DNA of 64,000 bases from Brachybacterium squillarum M-6-3 (GCF_000225825.1 NZ_AGBX01000001.1:1302001-1366000), one strand, 5' to 3'. Counted from the first letter of the stretch, positions 51,333-63,263 are shown. Notes: generated by a model not told the origin, from the sequence alone. Numbers and translations: made by a program.

Positions 51333-52409
51333 TCAGGGCCCTTGGAGCAGGGCGAAGAGGTCGCGGGGGTCCGGGGGATCGGCGACCAGCTGCACCGGGG
51401 TGACCAGGTCCGTGCCGGCGGTGGCGGCGTGGGCGAGGCGCAGCACCGAGAAGTCGGCCAGGGCGAAGCCCACCGAATCGAACAGCGTGACCTCCTCCGG
51501 CCCGCCGCGCCCGGTCGCCCGGCCCTCCAGCACCTCGGCCAGCTCGGTCACCGGGTGCTCGGCCGGCAGCTGCTGGATCTCGCCCTCGATGCGGGTCTGC
51601 GGGGCGTACTCCACCACGATACGATCCACCGCCGTGAGCACCCCGGGGTCGAGCTCGGTCTTGCCGGGGCAGTCCCCGCCGATCGCGTTCAGGTGCAGGC
51701 CGGGCCGCAGGTGCTCCGGACGCAGCACCGCCTGCCGCGCCTTTGCGGCGGTGCAGGTGGTGACCACGTCCGCGTCCTCCAGCGCCTCCTCGACGCTGCC
51801 CGCCGCGTGCACGCTGAGGCCCCGCGGTGCGAGGTGTCCGCGCAGCGCCTCGACCGCGGCGGGGTCGAGGTCGAACGCCCGCACCTGGTCCAGGCCGAGC
51901 ACGGCGCGCAGGGCGAGGGCCTGGAAGGCGGCCTGCGAACCGGCGCCGATCATCGCGTGCACCCGGGCGCAGGGACGCGCCATCTCCCGCGCGGCCAGGG
52001 CGGACATGGCGGCGGTGCGCAGCGCGGTCAGCAGGGTCATCTCGGCCAGCAGCAGCGGGTACCCGGTGGCGACGTCGGCATAGGCGCCGAAGGCGGTGAC
52101 GGTCTGCAGGCCGCGGGCAGGGTTGCCGGGGTGGCCGTTGACGTACTTGAAGGCGAAGTGCTCGCCGTCCGAGACGGGCATCAGCTCGATCACCCCGATC
52201 GCGGTGTGGCTGGCGATGCGCGGCGACTTCTCCACCCGGTCCCAGCGCGACCAGTCCTCCTCCAGGGCCGTGACCAGGCGCGCGAGTACGGTCTCGACTC
52301 CGTCGCGGCGCAGCCAGGCGGCCACGCCGGGCACGTCCAGCAGCGGCACCCGGGTGCTGGGCCCGGGGGAGGCGGCGCGCGGGCCGGGGGCGTCGGGGGT
52401 GGAGGACAT
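51333..52409 (-). CDS. Ornithine cyclodeaminase / mu-crystallin family protein
   Basis: A 358-residue NAD-dependent enzyme. The start at 52409 has AGGAGAC before it. Motifs: KYVNGHPGNPARGLQTVTAF, AREMARPCARVHAMIGAGSQ (dinucleotide fold), ADVVTTCTAAKARQAVL, HLNAIGGDCPGKTELD and TLFDSVGFALADFSVLRLAH. The match to true ornithine cyclodeaminases is good (KYVNGHP and DCPGKTEL), so L-ornithine to L-proline plus ammonia is likely. Converges with the iron permease. Confidence 0.85.
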   Translation of the reverse strand: MSSTPDAPGPRAASPGPSTRVPLLDVPGVAAWLRRDGVETVLARLVTALEEDWSRWDRVEKSPRIASHTAIGVIELMPVSDGEHFAFKYVNGHPGNPARGLQTVTAFGAYADVATGYPLLLAEMTLLTALRTAAMSALAAREMARPCARVHAMIGAGSQAAFQALALRAVLGLDQVRAFDLDPAAVEALRGHLAPRGLSVHAAGSVEEALEDADVVTTCTAAKARQAVLRPEHLRPGLHLNAIGGDCPGKTELDPGVLTAVDRIVVEYAPQTRIEGEIQQLPAEHPVTELAEVLEGRATGRGGPEEVTLFDSVGFALADFSVLRLAHAATAGTDLVTPVQLVADPPDPRDLFALLQGP

Positions 52410-52500
52410 CAGCGTCTCCTCTCGCAGGGGCCGGTCCGTTCAGGGTAGGCCCGCCCCTGGCGCGCCTCGAGGCCTCGACGGACCGGTCTGCTCCGAGGCG

Positions 52501-52517
52501 TGTCCATCGGATGGACA
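52501..52517. repeat. Perfect palindrome TGTCCATCGGATGGACA
   Basis: 8-base arms around one G. It shares its ends with the arms of hairpin repeat A, which begins 60 bases away, so it may be a collapsed copy of that repeat. Confidence 0.6.
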
Positions 52518-52576
52518 CGGCGTGCTCGGTCGCCCGTCCCAGCGGGGTGCCGCGAACCTATCGAGCCCGGGAGGGC

Positions 52577-52653
52577 TGTCCACCAGATGGAGCGTGGGAG
52601 GCAGCGCCCCGCGCATTGCGAGGCAGTGTCTCCCACGCTCCATCTGGTGGACA
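52577..52653. repeat. Dispersed hairpin repeat A, copy 2 (perfect 24-bp arms)
   Basis: Arms 52577-52600 (TGTCCACCAGATGGAGCGTG...) and 52630-52653 are perfectly complementary; the inner part (GCAGCGCC against GGCAGTGT) pairs imperfectly around a 13-base loop. It lies 53 bases downstream of the amylopullulanase stop and upstream of the ornithine cyclodeaminase start. Confidence 0.9.
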
Positions 52654-52705
52654 TGGCCGGAGTCGGTGGGCCCCAGTCGGGTCCGATCAGGCCCGGGGAA
52701 GTGGG

Positions 52706-55700
52706 TCAGTCGACGGTGCGGGCGGGGCCGCGGCTCTTGCCGTTGCCCTTGTCCTTCCCGTTGCCCTTCCCGTTGCCCTTCCCGTTCCCCTTGGACTTGT
52801 CCTTGTCCTTGCCGTTGTTGCCGTGCCCCTTGTCGTGGCCCTTGCCCTTGCCGTTGTTGCCGTGCCCCTTGTCGTGGCCCTTGCCCTTGCCGTTGTTGCC
52901 GTGCCCCTTGTCGTGGCCCTTGCCCTTGCCCTTGTCGTGCCCGTTCCCGTGGCCGTGACCCTTGCCGGGCTTGTCGGAGCCGTCGCCACCCCCATCGGAG
53001 CCGTCCCCACCTCCATCGGAGCCACCGTCGCCGCCGTCGCCGCCGTCGCCCGTGGTGGGCGTCACGAACACGGCCACGGACTGCGCGGGCACGGTGACGG
53101 TGCCGGAGGCCGCGTCCCAGGTGGACTCCTTGACCACCGGGTCGGCACCCTCGGCCTGCACGGGGGAGAGCTGCTGCTCCACGCCCTCCATGCCCTCGAC
53201 GGCCTCGGTGATCGGCTCCCCGGAGGCGTTGAACACCACGGTCAGGCCGTCCAGCGCCGGGTCCGCGTCGGTGCCCACGGTGTCGTCGATCCGCATCACC
53301 AGCAGGCCGGGCGTGGCCTCCGGGCCGGCGTTGGGGAAGGAGACCTTCTGGAGGATGGCCTCCGCGTCGCCGAGGGTGAACAGGTTCGAGCTGGAGCGCA
53401 GACGCAGCAGGTCCAGCGTGGTCTCCGAGGAGAACGCGATGTCCTCCGTCGTGGGGGTCTTCGCCTCGTCCTCGAGCATCGGGGTCATCAGCTCCCAGGC
53501 CTCGCCGTTCTTGCCCTCCGGCGGCAGGCCCTCGCCGAAGCCGTTGCCCTGCATCGTCCAGTCGATCATGTTGAAGTGGTCGCCGGAGTTGCAGGAGTCG
53601 CGGTCCATCGACTTCGAACGCATCAGGTCCGTGCCGCCCGCCCAGAAGGAGGGCGACTGTCCCAGCGCGACCGTGGCCAGGGACAGCGTGTTCATCCGCA
53701 CCCGGGTGTCCATGTCCGCGTCCTGCGGCAGCTTCCACACATTGATGTCGTAGAGCGCCTCGTTGTCGTGGGCGTCCACGTAGTTCACCGATTCCTCGGG
53801 CCGGGTGGCGAAGCCGGCGGGCGCCCCGTTGTAGTCCAGGGCGTCGCCGCGGGTGACCTCGCCGGAGCTGGCCAGCAGCTCGTAGTCGGAGAGGTTCCCG
53901 GCCAGGCCGAGCCGGATCAGGTCGGTGCGGTGGCGCAGGTCCGCCAGCTGCTCCTCCTCGCTCGCGGTCGCGTACCCGTTGGGCATGGTCACCAGGCCGT
54001 TGCCGAAGCCCTGGGCGGTGCGCTTGTCGGTGTCGAAGGGGCTGCCGCCGTGCACGGCGTCCCGCAGCCGGTCGTTGAAGGAGCCGATCGAGGTGCCGTC
54101 CAGGCCGCCCTGGGTGGCCTGGTCGAAGCGGGCGTCGTCGGCGACCTCGCCGAAGTTCCAGCCCTCCCCGTAGAGGTACATCGAGGCGCCGTCCACGCCG
54201 TCCTCGGCGAGGGTCAGTTCGTCCAGCGCCTCGCGCACGGCCAGCATGTTCTCCCGGGAATGGTGGCCCATCAGGTCGAATCGGAAGCCGTCCACCCGGT
54301 ACTGGCGGGCCCACAGCACGGTGGAGTCCACCATCAGCTTCTGCGCCATCGCGTGCTCGGTGGCGATGTTGGAGCAGCAGGTGGAGTTCTCCACGTCGCC
54401 CACCAGGTTCAGCCGCTGGTAGTAGCCGGGCACCACCTGGTCCAGCACGCTCTTGGCGTCCTGCCCGCTGGCGGCGGTGTGGTTGTACACCTGGTCGAGC
54501 ACCACCTGCAGGCCCATCTGGTGGAACTCGCCCACCATCGAGCGGAAGGAGGCGGTGCGCGCCCCGCCGGACTGCTCCCCGGCGGGGGCGTAGGAGCCCT
54601 CGGGGGTCATGTAGTGGAAGGGGTCGTAGCCCCAGTTGTAGGCGTCCTCGTCGGCGACGGCGGCCACCGCCTCCTGCTGCGCGGTGGAGGCCGGGCCGGC
54701 GTCGGCGGGGATGTCGGCGACGGCCTGGGCGTCGCGGTCCTCCTCGATGGTGGCGATGTCGAAGGTGGGCAGCAGGTGCACGGTGGTCACCCCGGCCTCG
54801 GCCAGCTCGGTGAGCCGCGCGGAGCCGGTGGAGTCCTCGTGGCCGACGGCCGCGTAGGTGCCGCGCAGCTCCTCGGGCAGGGACTCGTCCCCGCCGGAGA
54901 GGTCGCGCAGGTGCAGCTCGTAGATGGTCTGGTCGGCGAACTGCTCGACGAGGGGCGCGGCGGTGTCGGTCCAGACCTCGGGGGCCCAGCGCGGGTCGTC
55001 CAGGTCCACCAGCACGGAGGCGGTGGAGTTCAGGGTGAGCGCCACCGAGTAGGGGTCGGTGACCACGTTGGTGAGCACCGCGTCCTCGGCGGGGACGTAC
55101 ACCTCGACGGCGAAGCGGTAGGCGCGGTCCTCCCAGCCGGCCTCGCCGGCCACGGTCCAGGTGCCGTCCTCGCCGCGTTCCATCGCCACCTCGGTGACCT
55201 CGGCCGTGTCGGGGTCGCCGCCGGTGGCCAGGGCCGGGTCCTCGGCGTCCATCAGCTGCAGGGTGACGTTCTTCGCGGTGGGCGCCCACAGGGCGAGCTG
55301 CGGGGCGCCGTCCACGAAGCGCGGGCCGATCTCGGCCTCGGTGGCCGCCTGCCCGAACAGCGCGTCGAGCACGCCGGGGATCTGCACGCCGGTCAGCACC
55401 TCGACGCCCTCGGCGCCGGTGCGGACGACGGCGAGCTGTCCGGTCAGGGCCGCACGCAGGTCGGCGTCCTCGACGCCGGTGAGGTCCAGGGCGGCGTAGT
55501 CGGCCAGGTGGCCGCGGTCGGCCAGCTCCTCCTCGTCGAGGCCGCTGCCCCGCAGGGTGAGGGTGCCGAGCTGCTCGCCCCCGGTGACGGCGCCGTCGGC
55601 CACGGCGAGGCCGCCCTCGGGGGCTGTCCACAGGGCGTACTCGGCGCCGTCCGTGACCTGGTCGGCGGGCCAGGCCAGGGTGTCGGCGTCGACGAAGTGG

Positions 55701-58700
55701 GCGAGCTGCTGGCCGTCGCCCGCGGCGAGCGGGTCCTCGGCCTCGATGCTGAGCTCGTGGCTGTCCAGGTCGTAGCTGAAGGTCACGGTCTTCCCGTCCT
55801 GCGTGGAGAAGGCGATGTTGGCGCCGCCGGCGGCGCCCCCCTCACCGTAGCTCTCGTCCCAGGAGCGGCCGTGGGCGACCTTCACCTCGTAGGAGCCGGC
55901 GGGCAGGGCGTCGGTGGTGAAGGTGTAGGTGCCGTCCCCGTCGCCGTCCTGCATCCAGGTGGCCATGCAGTCGGGCATCCAGTCCTCGGGGCAGCCGAGG
56001 GCGGCGTTCATCGAGCCCGGCAGGGTGATGATCGGGCCGTCGGCGGAGGTCTGCAGGACGTGGGTGTCGGGGTCGTACCAGACGGTGAGCTCGCCGCCCT
56101 CGTGGGCGATGGCGATGTTCTCGCCGCCGGGGACGCCGCCGGCGCCGTAGTTCTCCTCCCAGCTGCCGCCGATGGCGACCTTCGCCTCGTAGTCGCCGGC
56201 GGGGATCTCCCAGCTGCCGGTGAACATGCCGGAGTCGGGGTCCTCGCTGAGCAGGGCGTCGGCGCAGTCGGGCTGCCAGTCGGCGGTGCATCCCATCGCG
56301 GCGTTCAGGGACCCGGGCAGGGTCACCGAGTCGGCGCCCACGGAGCCGGTCTCCTCCTCGGAGCCGGAGGCGGACAGGTCGGCGCCGACCACGCCGACGG
56401 TGGAGGCGGCCACGCGCTCGCCGGCGGCGTCGGTGGAGACGGCGCGGTACTCGACGACGGTGCCGTCGGGCAGTCCGCTCACGTCGTGGAAGACCCGCGG
56501 GGTGTCGTCCTCGGCGGTGCCCAGCGGCGTCCAGCCGGACTCCCCGGCGAGGCGGTAAGCGAAGGAGGTCTCGGCCCAGCGGTCCGCGGTCACGGTCGCG
56601 GAGACCGGGGCCATGCCCTCCAGGGCGGCTCCCGCGGCGAGGTCCAGCTCGATGGCCTGGGCGTCCCCGGCGGCGGCGACGGGGGCGTCGGCCACCAGCA
56701 CCACGGCGTCCAGGGAGGGCACGGTGAGGGTCACGCTGCCCTCGGCGTCGGCGGTGACCGTCTCGTGCGCGCCGTACAGCGCGGTGTAGGTGGCGCCGGG
56801 GGTGAGGGTGGTCAGGGTGACGGTGCGCTCCTCGGCGGCGTTGTTCATCGCCACCAGGTGCTCGACCTGCTCCTCGCGGTCCACCCGGGCGGTGGCGTAC
56901 ACGCCCGCGCCGTCCTCGGCGTACAGCTCGATCTGCGCGCCCGTGGCCAGTGCCGGGGTGGAGTTGCGCAGGGTGGCGAGCTCCGCGATGTGCGGGTAGA
57001 GCTGCGCGGAGGTGTCGTAGTGGTCGCCCTCGCCGTAGGCGCTGCCGTCGACCAGGGTGTCGTCGAGGTAGGAGGGGGTCTGGCTGGCGAAGAGGGACTG
57101 GCGGGCGTCCTTGTCGTTGCCGTCGCCCACGAAGCCCTGCTCGTCGCCGTAGTAGATCACCGGCTGGCCACGGGTGAGCAGCATGGTGGTGTGGGCGAAA
57201 GCGGACCGTTCGTCGAGGCGGTCGCTGTCCTGCAGCAGGTTCCCGATGCGGCCCATGTCGTGGTTGCCGACGAAGGTGGGCAGGTCCGCGGCGGAGGAGT
57301 CGGGTGTCGTGTAGTAGTCGTCGGCGGCGTACAGCCCGGCCAGGCCCTGCGCGGAGTAGCCGCGCGCCCAGTTGGTGGCCGAGGACTGGAAGGCGAAGTC
57401 CAGCACCGAGTCCATCTCGGTCTCGCGCACGTAGGGGGAGAGCTTGGTGGCGTCGGCGTCGTAGACCTCGCCGAAGCTGAAGAACTCCTCGCCGGCGGGG
57501 GCGGTGGCGCGGTGCTCGTCGAGGGTGGCGGTGAAGGACTCCCAGAAGGCGAAGTCGACGTGCTTGACGGTGTCGATGCGGAAGCCGTCGATGCCGAAGT
57601 CCATCCAGGTCGTGTAGATCTCCTCCATGGTGGCCAGCACCCGCGGGTCCTCGGTCATCAGGTCGTCCAGGCCGTCGAAGTCGCCGAAGGTGACCGACTC
57701 GCCCTCCCACGTCGAGTTGCCGCGGTTGTGGTACAGCGAGACGTCGTTGAGCTCCTCGGGCACCATCACGGTGTTCTCCTCGGAGCGCACCGGGGTGTAG
57801 GGGAAGCTGGTCGCCGGGTCCAGCACCGGGAAGTCGGCGGACTGGGCGGCGGCGGTGACGTCGACGGGGTTGCCGTCCGCGTCGCGGTACGGGGAGGTGG
57901 CCTGGTCGACGTAGTCGTAGCTGCCCTCCTCGTAGTCGATGAGGTCCGCGGTGTGGTTGACGATGATGTCGAAGTAGACGTCGATGCCGCGGGAGTGGGC
58001 GTCGTCGATGAGGGCTTTCAGCTCCTCGTTGGTGCCCAGGTGAGGGTCGATGGTGGTGAAGTCGGTGACCCAGTAGCCGTGGTAGCCGGCACTGGCGTCC
58101 TCGCCCTCGCCCTGCACGGGGTTGTTGGTGAAGGAGGGGGTGAGCCAGATCGAGGTCATCCCCAGGTCCTCGATGTAGTCGAGCTGATCGTGCAGCCCGG
58201 CGATGTCCCCGCCCTGGTAGAAGCCCTTGTCGGTGGGGTCGTAGCCGGTCTCGGTGCGGTCGCCCTCCAGGCCGCCGGTGTCGTTCCCGGTGTCGCCGTT
58301 GGCGAAGCGGTCGGTGAGCACGAAGTAGAAGGTCTGCCCGCCGCCGGGGTGCCGGGAGGGGGCGGCGGCCAGCTCGGCGTCGTCCTCGGTGTACTCGCCG
58401 GGCTGCTCGGCCAGGGCGACGGAGAGGCGCTGGGTGTCCTCGTCGAAGCGGACGGTCACCGCGGTGGGGGCGGCGGCGGCGAAGGGGATGTTCTCCTCGC
58501 CGCCGTCCAGGCCGTAGGACGTGTCCCAGCTGCCGCCGATCGCGGCCTTCATCTGCCACTGCCCCGCGGGGATCTCGAAGGTCGCCTCCCAGAGACCGTC
58601 GGTGCCGGTGGCCTCGAGGCGGGTCTCCTCGCAGTCGGCCTGCCAGTCCTCGGCGCAGCCCAGCTCGGTCTGCAGGTCGCCCACGAGCACCGGCTGGTCG

Positions 58701-58849
58701 GGGCCGACGGCGCGGGCCGCGGGGGCGGCGCCGAGGAAGGCGATCAGCGCGATGGCCAGGGCGGTGAGGGCCGCGGCGGCCCGGACGGAGGGCCGTGCGA
58801 CGGGGTGCGCGAGGGGGTGGGGGAGCGGGGTCGACCGGGGGACCGACAT
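52706..58849 (-). CDS. Secreted amylopullulanase (GH13 alpha-amylase + GH13 pullulanase, three X25 modules)
   Basis: A 2047-residue extracellular enzyme. GAAGGAG precedes the start at 58849. Order: signal peptide (to about 47), a first X25 starch-binding module (about 53-130), an alpha-amylase GH13 domain (about 165-650; [38 protein letters not shown]), two further X25 modules (about 840 and 945; [24 protein letters not shown]), a pullulanase domain (about 1060-1935; [44 protein letters not shown]), then a Gly/Asp/Ser linker and a Lys/Gly/His/Asn tail of about 85 residues. Both catalytic Asp/Glu sets are present, so it should cut alpha-1,4 and alpha-1,6 bonds of starch, glycogen and pullulan. 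There is no cell-wall sorting motif. The basic tail holds three exact 13-residue repeats. Confidence 0.93.
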   Translation of the reverse strand: MSVPRSTPLPHPLAHPVARPSVRAAAALTALAIALIAFLGAAPAARAVGPDQPVLVGDLQTELGCAEDWQADCEETRLEATGTDGLWEATFEIPAGQWQMKAAIGGSWDTSYGLDGGEENIPFAAAAPTAVTVRFDEDTQRLSVALAEQPGEYTEDDAELAAAPSRHPGGGQTFYFVLTDRFANGDTGNDTGGLEGDRTETGYDPTDKGFYQGGDIAGLHDQLDYIEDLGMTSIWLTPSFTNNPVQGEGEDASAGYHGYWVTDFTTIDPHLGTNEELKALIDDAHSRGIDVYFDIIVNHTADLIDYEEGSYDYVDQATSPYRDADGNPVDVTAAAQSADFPVLDPATSFPYTPVRSEENTVMVPEELNDVSLYHNRGNSTWEGESVTFGDFDGLDDLMTEDPRVLATMEEIYTTWMDFGIDGFRIDTVKHVDFAFWESFTATLDEHRATAPAGEEFFSFGEVYDADATKLSPYVRETEMDSVLDFAFQSSATNWARGYSAQGLAGLYAADDYYTTPDSSAADLPTFVGNHDMGRIGNLLQDSDRLDERSAFAHTTMLLTRGQPVIYYGDEQGFVGDGNDKDARQSLFASQTPSYLDDTLVDGSAYGEGDHYDTSAQLYPHIAELATLRNSTPALATGAQIELYAEDGAGVYATARVDREEQVEHLVAMNNAAEERTVTLTTLTPGATYTALYGAHETVTADAEGSVTLTVPSLDAVVLVADAPVAAAGDAQAIELDLAAGAALEGMAPVSATVTADRWAETSFAYRLAGESGWTPLGTAEDDTPRVFHDVSGLPDGTVVEYRAVSTDAAGERVAASTVGVVGADLSASGSEEETGSVGADSVTLPGSLNAAMGCTADWQPDCADALLSEDPDSGMFTGSWEIPAGDYEAKVAIGGSWEENYGAGGVPGGENIAIAHEGGELTVWYDPDTHVLQTSADGPIITLPGSMNAALGCPEDWMPDCMATWMQDGDGDGTYTFTTDALPAGSYEVKVAHGRSWDESYGEGGAAGGANIAFSTQDGKTVTFSYDLDSHELSIEAEDPLAAGDGQQLAHFVDADTLAWPADQVTDGAEYALWTAPEGGLAVADGAVTGGEQLGTLTLRGSGLDEEELADRGHLADYAALDLTGVEDADLRAALTGQLAVVRTGAEGVEVLTGVQIPGVLDALFGQAATEAEIGPRFVDGAPQLALWAPTAKNVTLQLMDAEDPALATGGDPDTAEVTEVAMERGEDGTWTVAGEAGWEDRAYRFAVEVYVPAEDAVLTNVVTDPYSVALTLNSTASVLVDLDDPRWAPEVWTDTAAPLVEQFADQTIYELHLRDLSGGDESLPEELRGTYAAVGHEDSTGSARLTELAEAGVTTVHLLPTFDIATIEEDRDAQAVADIPADAGPASTAQQEAVAAVADEDAYNWGYDPFHYMTPEGSYAPAGEQSGGARTASFRSMVGEFHQMGLQVVLDQVYNHTAASGQDAKSVLDQVVPGYYQRLNLVGDVENSTCCSNIATEHAMAQKLMVDSTVLWARQYRVDGFRFDLMGHHSRENMLAVREALDELTLAEDGVDGASMYLYGEGWNFGEVADDARFDQATQGGLDGTSIGSFNDRLRDAVHGGSPFDTDKRTAQGFGNGLVTMPNGYATASEEEQLADLRHRTDLIRLGLAGNLSDYELLASSGEVTRGDALDYNGAPAGFATRPEESVNYVDAHDNEALYDINVWKLPQDADMDTRVRMNTLSLATVALGQSPSFWAGGTDLMRSKSMDRDSCNSGDHFNMIDWTMQGNGFGEGLPPEGKNGEAWELMTPMLEDEAKTPTTEDIAFSSETTLDLLRLRSSSNLFTLGDAEAILQKVSFPNAGPEATPGLLVMRIDDTVGTDADPALDGLTVVFNASGEPITEAVEGMEGVEQQLSPVQAEGADPVVKESTWDAASGTVTVPAQSVAVFVTPTTGDGGDGGDGGSDGGGDGSDGGGDGSDKPGKGHGHGNGHDKGKGKGHDKGHGNNGKGKGHDKGHGNNGKGKGHDKGHGNNGKDKDKSKGNGKGNGKGNGKDKGNGKSRGPARTVD
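52811..52927 (-). repeat. Three exact 39-bp tandem repeats in the enzyme tail
   Basis: Units begin at 52811, 52850 and 52889 and are identical. They encode the 13-residue unit [13 protein letters not shown]. The whole tail is Lys/Gly-rich, so it may bind acidic polymers at the cell surface. Confidence 0.92.
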
Positions 58850-58956
58850 GCGGGGACTCCTTCGTCCGGGCAGGGGAGGCGGTGGGGGCCGCCAGGGCGG
58901 GGTCGGGGTGCTGCGGGGCGGGCCAAAGGCGGCGTCGATGCCGGGGGAACCCTGGG

Positions 58957-58973
58957 CCTGCAAGTTCTTGCGG
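58957..58973. promoter_or_regulatory. Maltose-regulator-like operator, site 1
   Basis: CCTGCAAGTTCTTGCGG contains GCAAG and CTTGC arms around TT. It shares CCTGCAAGnnnTTnCGG with site 2. CTTGCA-type repeats are known before LacI-type MalR-controlled starch genes in Streptomyces, as I recall. Confidence 0.55.
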
Positions 58974-59053
58974 AGTGTGCGACCGCTGCGATTCGGGTCA
59001 CACGACTATGACCATAGAAGATGCCCGCACAAGCCTCCAGGGGAACCGGCAAA

Positions 59054-59070
59054 CCTGCAAGAAGTTTCGG
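59054..59070. promoter_or_regulatory. Maltose-regulator-like operator, site 2
   Basis: CCTGCAAGAAGTTTCGG, a less symmetric copy of site 1 97 bases further upstream of the amylopullulanase gene. Confidence 0.45.
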
Positions 59071-59101
59071 CGAGGGGTTCGCGGAGGGGCGGCGGGCGGT
59101 C

Positions 59102-59180
59102 GTGTCCATCAGACGGAGCGTGGATGACAGCGCCTCCGATGTGACGAGGCGCTGCCTCTCATGCCCCAACTCGTGGACAC
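59102..59180. repeat. Dispersed hairpin repeat A, copy 3
   Basis: 35-base arms at 59102-59136 (from GTGTCCATCAGACGGAGCGT) and 59146-59180 (ending GTGGACAC) match at about 24 positions, including the perfect CAGCGCCTC/GAGGCGCTG block. It lies between two divergently read genes, so it is not a terminator here. Confidence 0.8.
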
Positions 59181-59321
59181 CCCCCGCGGTGACGCCGGCC
59201 CGCCATTGCCCGTCCCGCACCGGCTCGGTACCGTCGGGGATCCGACGACGACGTCGGTCCCGGGCCTCGGCCCGGTCTGGCGCTGCCGCCGGTGACCTCA
59301 CTCCCCGACGGAAGGATCACC

Positions 59322-60845
<1,524 letters not shown>

Positions 60846-60862
60846 GCCGCCGCGCCCCCCGG

Positions 60863-60868
60863 TAGTGT
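60863..60868 (+). promoter_or_regulatory. -10 box for a leaderless glutaminase mRNA
   Basis: TAGTGT ends 6 bases before the ATG at 60875; the previous gene ends only 30 bases upstream. Confidence 0.5.
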
Positions 60869-60874
60869 GCGGGC

Positions 60875-61852
60875 ATGACGAGCGCCCTGGCCACCTACTT
60901 CGCCCGCCTCCACACCGCCCTGCTCGAGGCCGAGGCGGGCGGGGAGGTGCCCGAGCTGGCCCGGCTCTCCGGCGCCCGCGACGAGCACCTGGGTCTGGCC
61001 CTGTGCGACCTCGACGGCCGGATCACCGCCGAGGGCAGCGACCACGCCTTCCCGGTGCAGTCGATCTCCAAGGCCTTCGCCTACGGCGCCGCGATCGACC
61101 TGCACGGCCACGACTACGTCACCTCGATCGTGGACGAGGAGCCCACGGGGGAGGACTTCGGGGCGCTCAGCCTGGACCGGGTGACCAAGAAGCCGAAGAA
61201 CCCGCTGGTGAACATCGGGGCGATCCGCACCCACGCGATGCTCGGCCCGGAGCAGGCCGAACGCACCGAGCGACTGCGCGCCGTGCTGGAGGCCGCCGCC
61301 GGCCGCCCGCTGGAGCTGCACGAGGAGACCTGCCGCCGGGAGCTCGCCGGGTCGGACCGCAACCTGGCGCTGGCGCACATGCTGCGCGCCGCGGGCTCGA
61401 TGGACGAGGACGCCGAGGAGGTCGTCGCCGGGTACATCGAGGGCTGCGCCGTGCTGACCACGGTCACCGACCTCGCGGTGATGGCCGCAACCCTCGCCTC
61501 CGGTGGCACGAACCCGCTGACCGGCGAGCGGGTGTTCTCCCGGGTGGCGGCGCGCCAGGTGCTCTCGGTGATGCTCACCTGCGGCATGTACGACAACGCG
61601 GGGGACTGGGTGAGCGACGTCGGCCTGCCCGCGAAGTCCGGCGTGGCCGGCGGCATCATCGCCTCCCTGCCCTCCCGCTTCGGTATCGCCACCTACGCGC
61701 CGCAGCTCGACCAGCACGGCAACTCGGTGCGCGGCACCCTCGCCTTCGAGCGGATGAGCGAGGACTTCTCCATGCACCTGCTGGACGGCCAGGAGGCCGC
61801 GGACCTCGACCGGCGCGCCGCCGAGCTGACCGAGATCGGGACGGCGATCTGA
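60875..61852 (+). CDS. glsA: Glutaminase (GlsA type)
   Basis: A 325-residue enzyme of the serine-dependent beta-lactamase-like glutaminase family. The catalytic Ser63-x-x-Lys66 is in FPVQSISKAFAYG. Other conserved segments: KPKNPLVNIGAIRT (usually NPxxNAGAI), SDRNLALAHMLRAAGSMDED, GYIEGCAVLTTVTDLAVMAA, MLTCGMYDNAGDW and AKSGVAGGIIASLPSRFGIA. It converts L-glutamine to L-glutamate and ammonia. The Ala-to-Ile change in NIGAI is unusual. The acetyltransferase gene starts 2 bases after the stop. Confidence 0.95.
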   Translation: MTSALATYFARLHTALLEAEAGGEVPELARLSGARDEHLGLALCDLDGRITAEGSDHAFPVQSISKAFAYGAAIDLHGHDYVTSIVDEEPTGEDFGALSLDRVTKKPKNPLVNIGAIRTHAMLGPEQAERTERLRAVLEAAAGRPLELHEETCRRELAGSDRNLALAHMLRAAGSMDEDAEEVVAGYIEGCAVLTTVTDLAVMAATLASGGTNPLTGERVFSRVAARQVLSVMLTCGMYDNAGDWVSDVGLPAKSGVAGGIIASLPSRFGIATYAPQLDQHGNSVRGTLAFERMSEDFSMHLLDGQEAADLDRRAAELTEIGTAI

Positions 61853-61853
61853 G

Positions 61854-62372
61854 GTGGGCGCGCACAACGACCGTCCGGCGGTGATCCGCGCGCTGGATGC
61901 CGCGGACTGGCGGCGCTGGAGGGAGGTGCGGCGGCGCGCCCTGGCCGAGGCGCCCGAAGCCTTCGGCAGCACCCTGGCCGGCACCGAGGAGCGGGAGCAG
62001 GCCGAGGGGGAGGAGCCGTTCTGGCGCGGGTACTTCCGCCTGCCGGGCGCCGCGCTGATCGCCGAGCGCGACGGCCGCACCGTCGGCATGGTGCGCCTGG
62101 TGCTGCCCGAGCAGCCGGGGGGACCGGCCGAGCTGGTTTCGATGTGGGTGGCCCCCGAGGAGCGGGGCCGCGGCACCGGCCGGGCTCTGCTGGACGCCTG
62201 CGCCGAGCACCTGGCCCGCTCGCACCCGAGCACCCCGCTGCGGCTCGACGTGCGCACCGCGAACACGGCCGCCCAGGCCCTCTACCGCTCCTGCGGCTAC
62301 GTCGACATCGGCGGGAACCCGGAGGACGAGAGCGAGCGGCGGATGCTGCGTCCGGCCGCGCGGCCGTCGTGA
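61854..62372 (+). CDS. GNAT-family N-acetyltransferase
   Basis: A 172-residue acetyltransferase. The GTG start at 61854 comes 2 bases after the glutaminase stop. The fold includes VIRALDAADWRRWREVRRRA, the acetyl-CoA motif VSMWVAPEERGRGTGRALLD (with the pyrophosphate-binding RGRGTG) and NTAAQALYRSCGYVDIG. The substrate is unknown. An operon with glsA is likely. Confidence 0.88.
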   Translation: MGAHNDRPAVIRALDAADWRRWREVRRRALAEAPEAFGSTLAGTEEREQAEGEEPFWRGYFRLPGAALIAERDGRTVGMVRLVLPEQPGGPAELVSMWVAPEERGRGTGRALLDACAEHLARSHPSTPLRLDVRTANTAAQALYRSCGYVDIGGNPEDESERRMLRPAARPS

Positions 62373-62419
62373 GCACCCGGCCCGCGCGCCGCCGCGCGCG
62401 AACCGTCGCGCCCGCTCGG

Positions 62420-62425
62420 TAGACT
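62420..62425 (+). promoter_or_regulatory. -10 box for a leaderless DUF5926 mRNA
   Basis: TAGACT ends 7 bases before the ATG at 62433. Confidence 0.6.
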
Positions 62426-62432
62426 CCCGTCC

Positions 62433-63263
62433 ATGAGCTCCACCTCGACCGATGCCCTGGTCCGCCGCCCCTTCGAGGGACTGCCGAACGAACGGGACCT
62501 GGTGGCCATGCGCCAGCTGATCCCCGCCGCGACCATGGCGGCCCGCACCACCGCCGCGCACGGCGGGGTGGACGTGGTGCTGGCGACGATTCTGCCGATG
62601 ACCTGGCCCGCGGTGCGCCGCTCCGACGGCTCCGTGATCCTCGGCGTGCAGTCCAGCCTGCCCGGCGGCGACCTCTCCCGCGGGCTCGGCCAGGCGCTCG
62701 TGCAGGCCCTCGCCCTCGAGCCCGGCAACCCCGTGACCACCGTCGAGCTGAGCTCCGACTCCCCGCGCCTGCAGGACGTGCTGGACCTCGACGGCGACTT
62801 CGCGATCGCCGTGCACGACACCTTCGACTTCTGGATCGACCCGGGCGCCGAGCGCACCCCCGAGATCGACCGCGGCATCGAGCAGGCGAACGAGTCGATC
62901 ATGCCGACCGCGCCCGTCGAGGGGCTGCCGCACGCCTTCTGGGTCGACGCCGGCCCCAAGGAGCACCTGCGCTGGGTGCTGGACGCCGAGGAGGACCGCG
63001 TGATCGACGCCGTCTCCCGTCTGCACGCCCGCCGCGTCTCCGCCATCGGCGAGGGCACCAAGTACGTCGGCTCCTTCCGCGCCGAGGGCATGACCATCCC
63101 CGTCTGGGACCTCCCCTCCGGCACCGGTGCCGAGGGCGTCGCCGCCGAGGCCGCCGCCTTCCGCGAGCGCTTCGAGGAGGCCCTGGCCAGCACCGAGCCG
63201 CTCACCGCCCTCGAGCGTCGCGCCCGCGGCGGCATCGTGGCGCGGCAGGTGACGCTGCGATGA
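62433..63263 (+). CDS. DUF5926-family protein
   Basis: A 276-residue protein of an actinobacterial family of unknown function. Recognisable segments are VRRPFEGLPNERDLVAMRQL, IPAATMAARTT, WPAVRRSDGSVILGVQSSLP and VHDTFDFWIDPGAERTPEID, ending in ALERRARGGIVARQVTLR. No signal peptide or membrane helix. It overlaps the next gene by 4 bases (ATGA). Confidence 0.8.
   Translation: MSSTSTDALVRRPFEGLPNERDLVAMRQLIPAATMAARTTAAHGGVDVVLATILPMTWPAVRRSDGSVILGVQSSLPGGDLSRGLGQALVQALALEPGNPVTTVELSSDSPRLQDVLDLDGDFAIAVHDTFDFWIDPGAERTPEIDRGIEQANESIMPTAPVEGLPHAFWVDAGPKEHLRWVLDAEEDRVIDAVSRLHARRVSAIGEGTKYVGSFRAEGMTIPVWDLPSGTGAEGVAAEAAAFRERFEEALASTEPLTALERRARGGIVARQVTLR

Larger units (their letters stand above)
58850..59321. 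other. Divergent regulatory region, amylopullulanase and aldehyde dehydrogenase
   Basis: No gene. It contains two CCTGCAAG-type operator-like sites (58957-58973 and 59054-59070) and hairpin repeat A copy 3 (59102-59180). The AT-richer block at about 59000-59020 (ACTATGACCATAGAAGATG) probably holds the enzyme's promoter. Confidence 0.6.

Noticed and set aside
52511-59011. A 2166-residue open frame on the plus strand opposite the amylopullulanase gene.
   Set aside because: It mirrors GC-ending codons of the real gene; its product is Val/Gly/Ala-rich with no domains, and the minus-strand frame has clear catalytic motifs.
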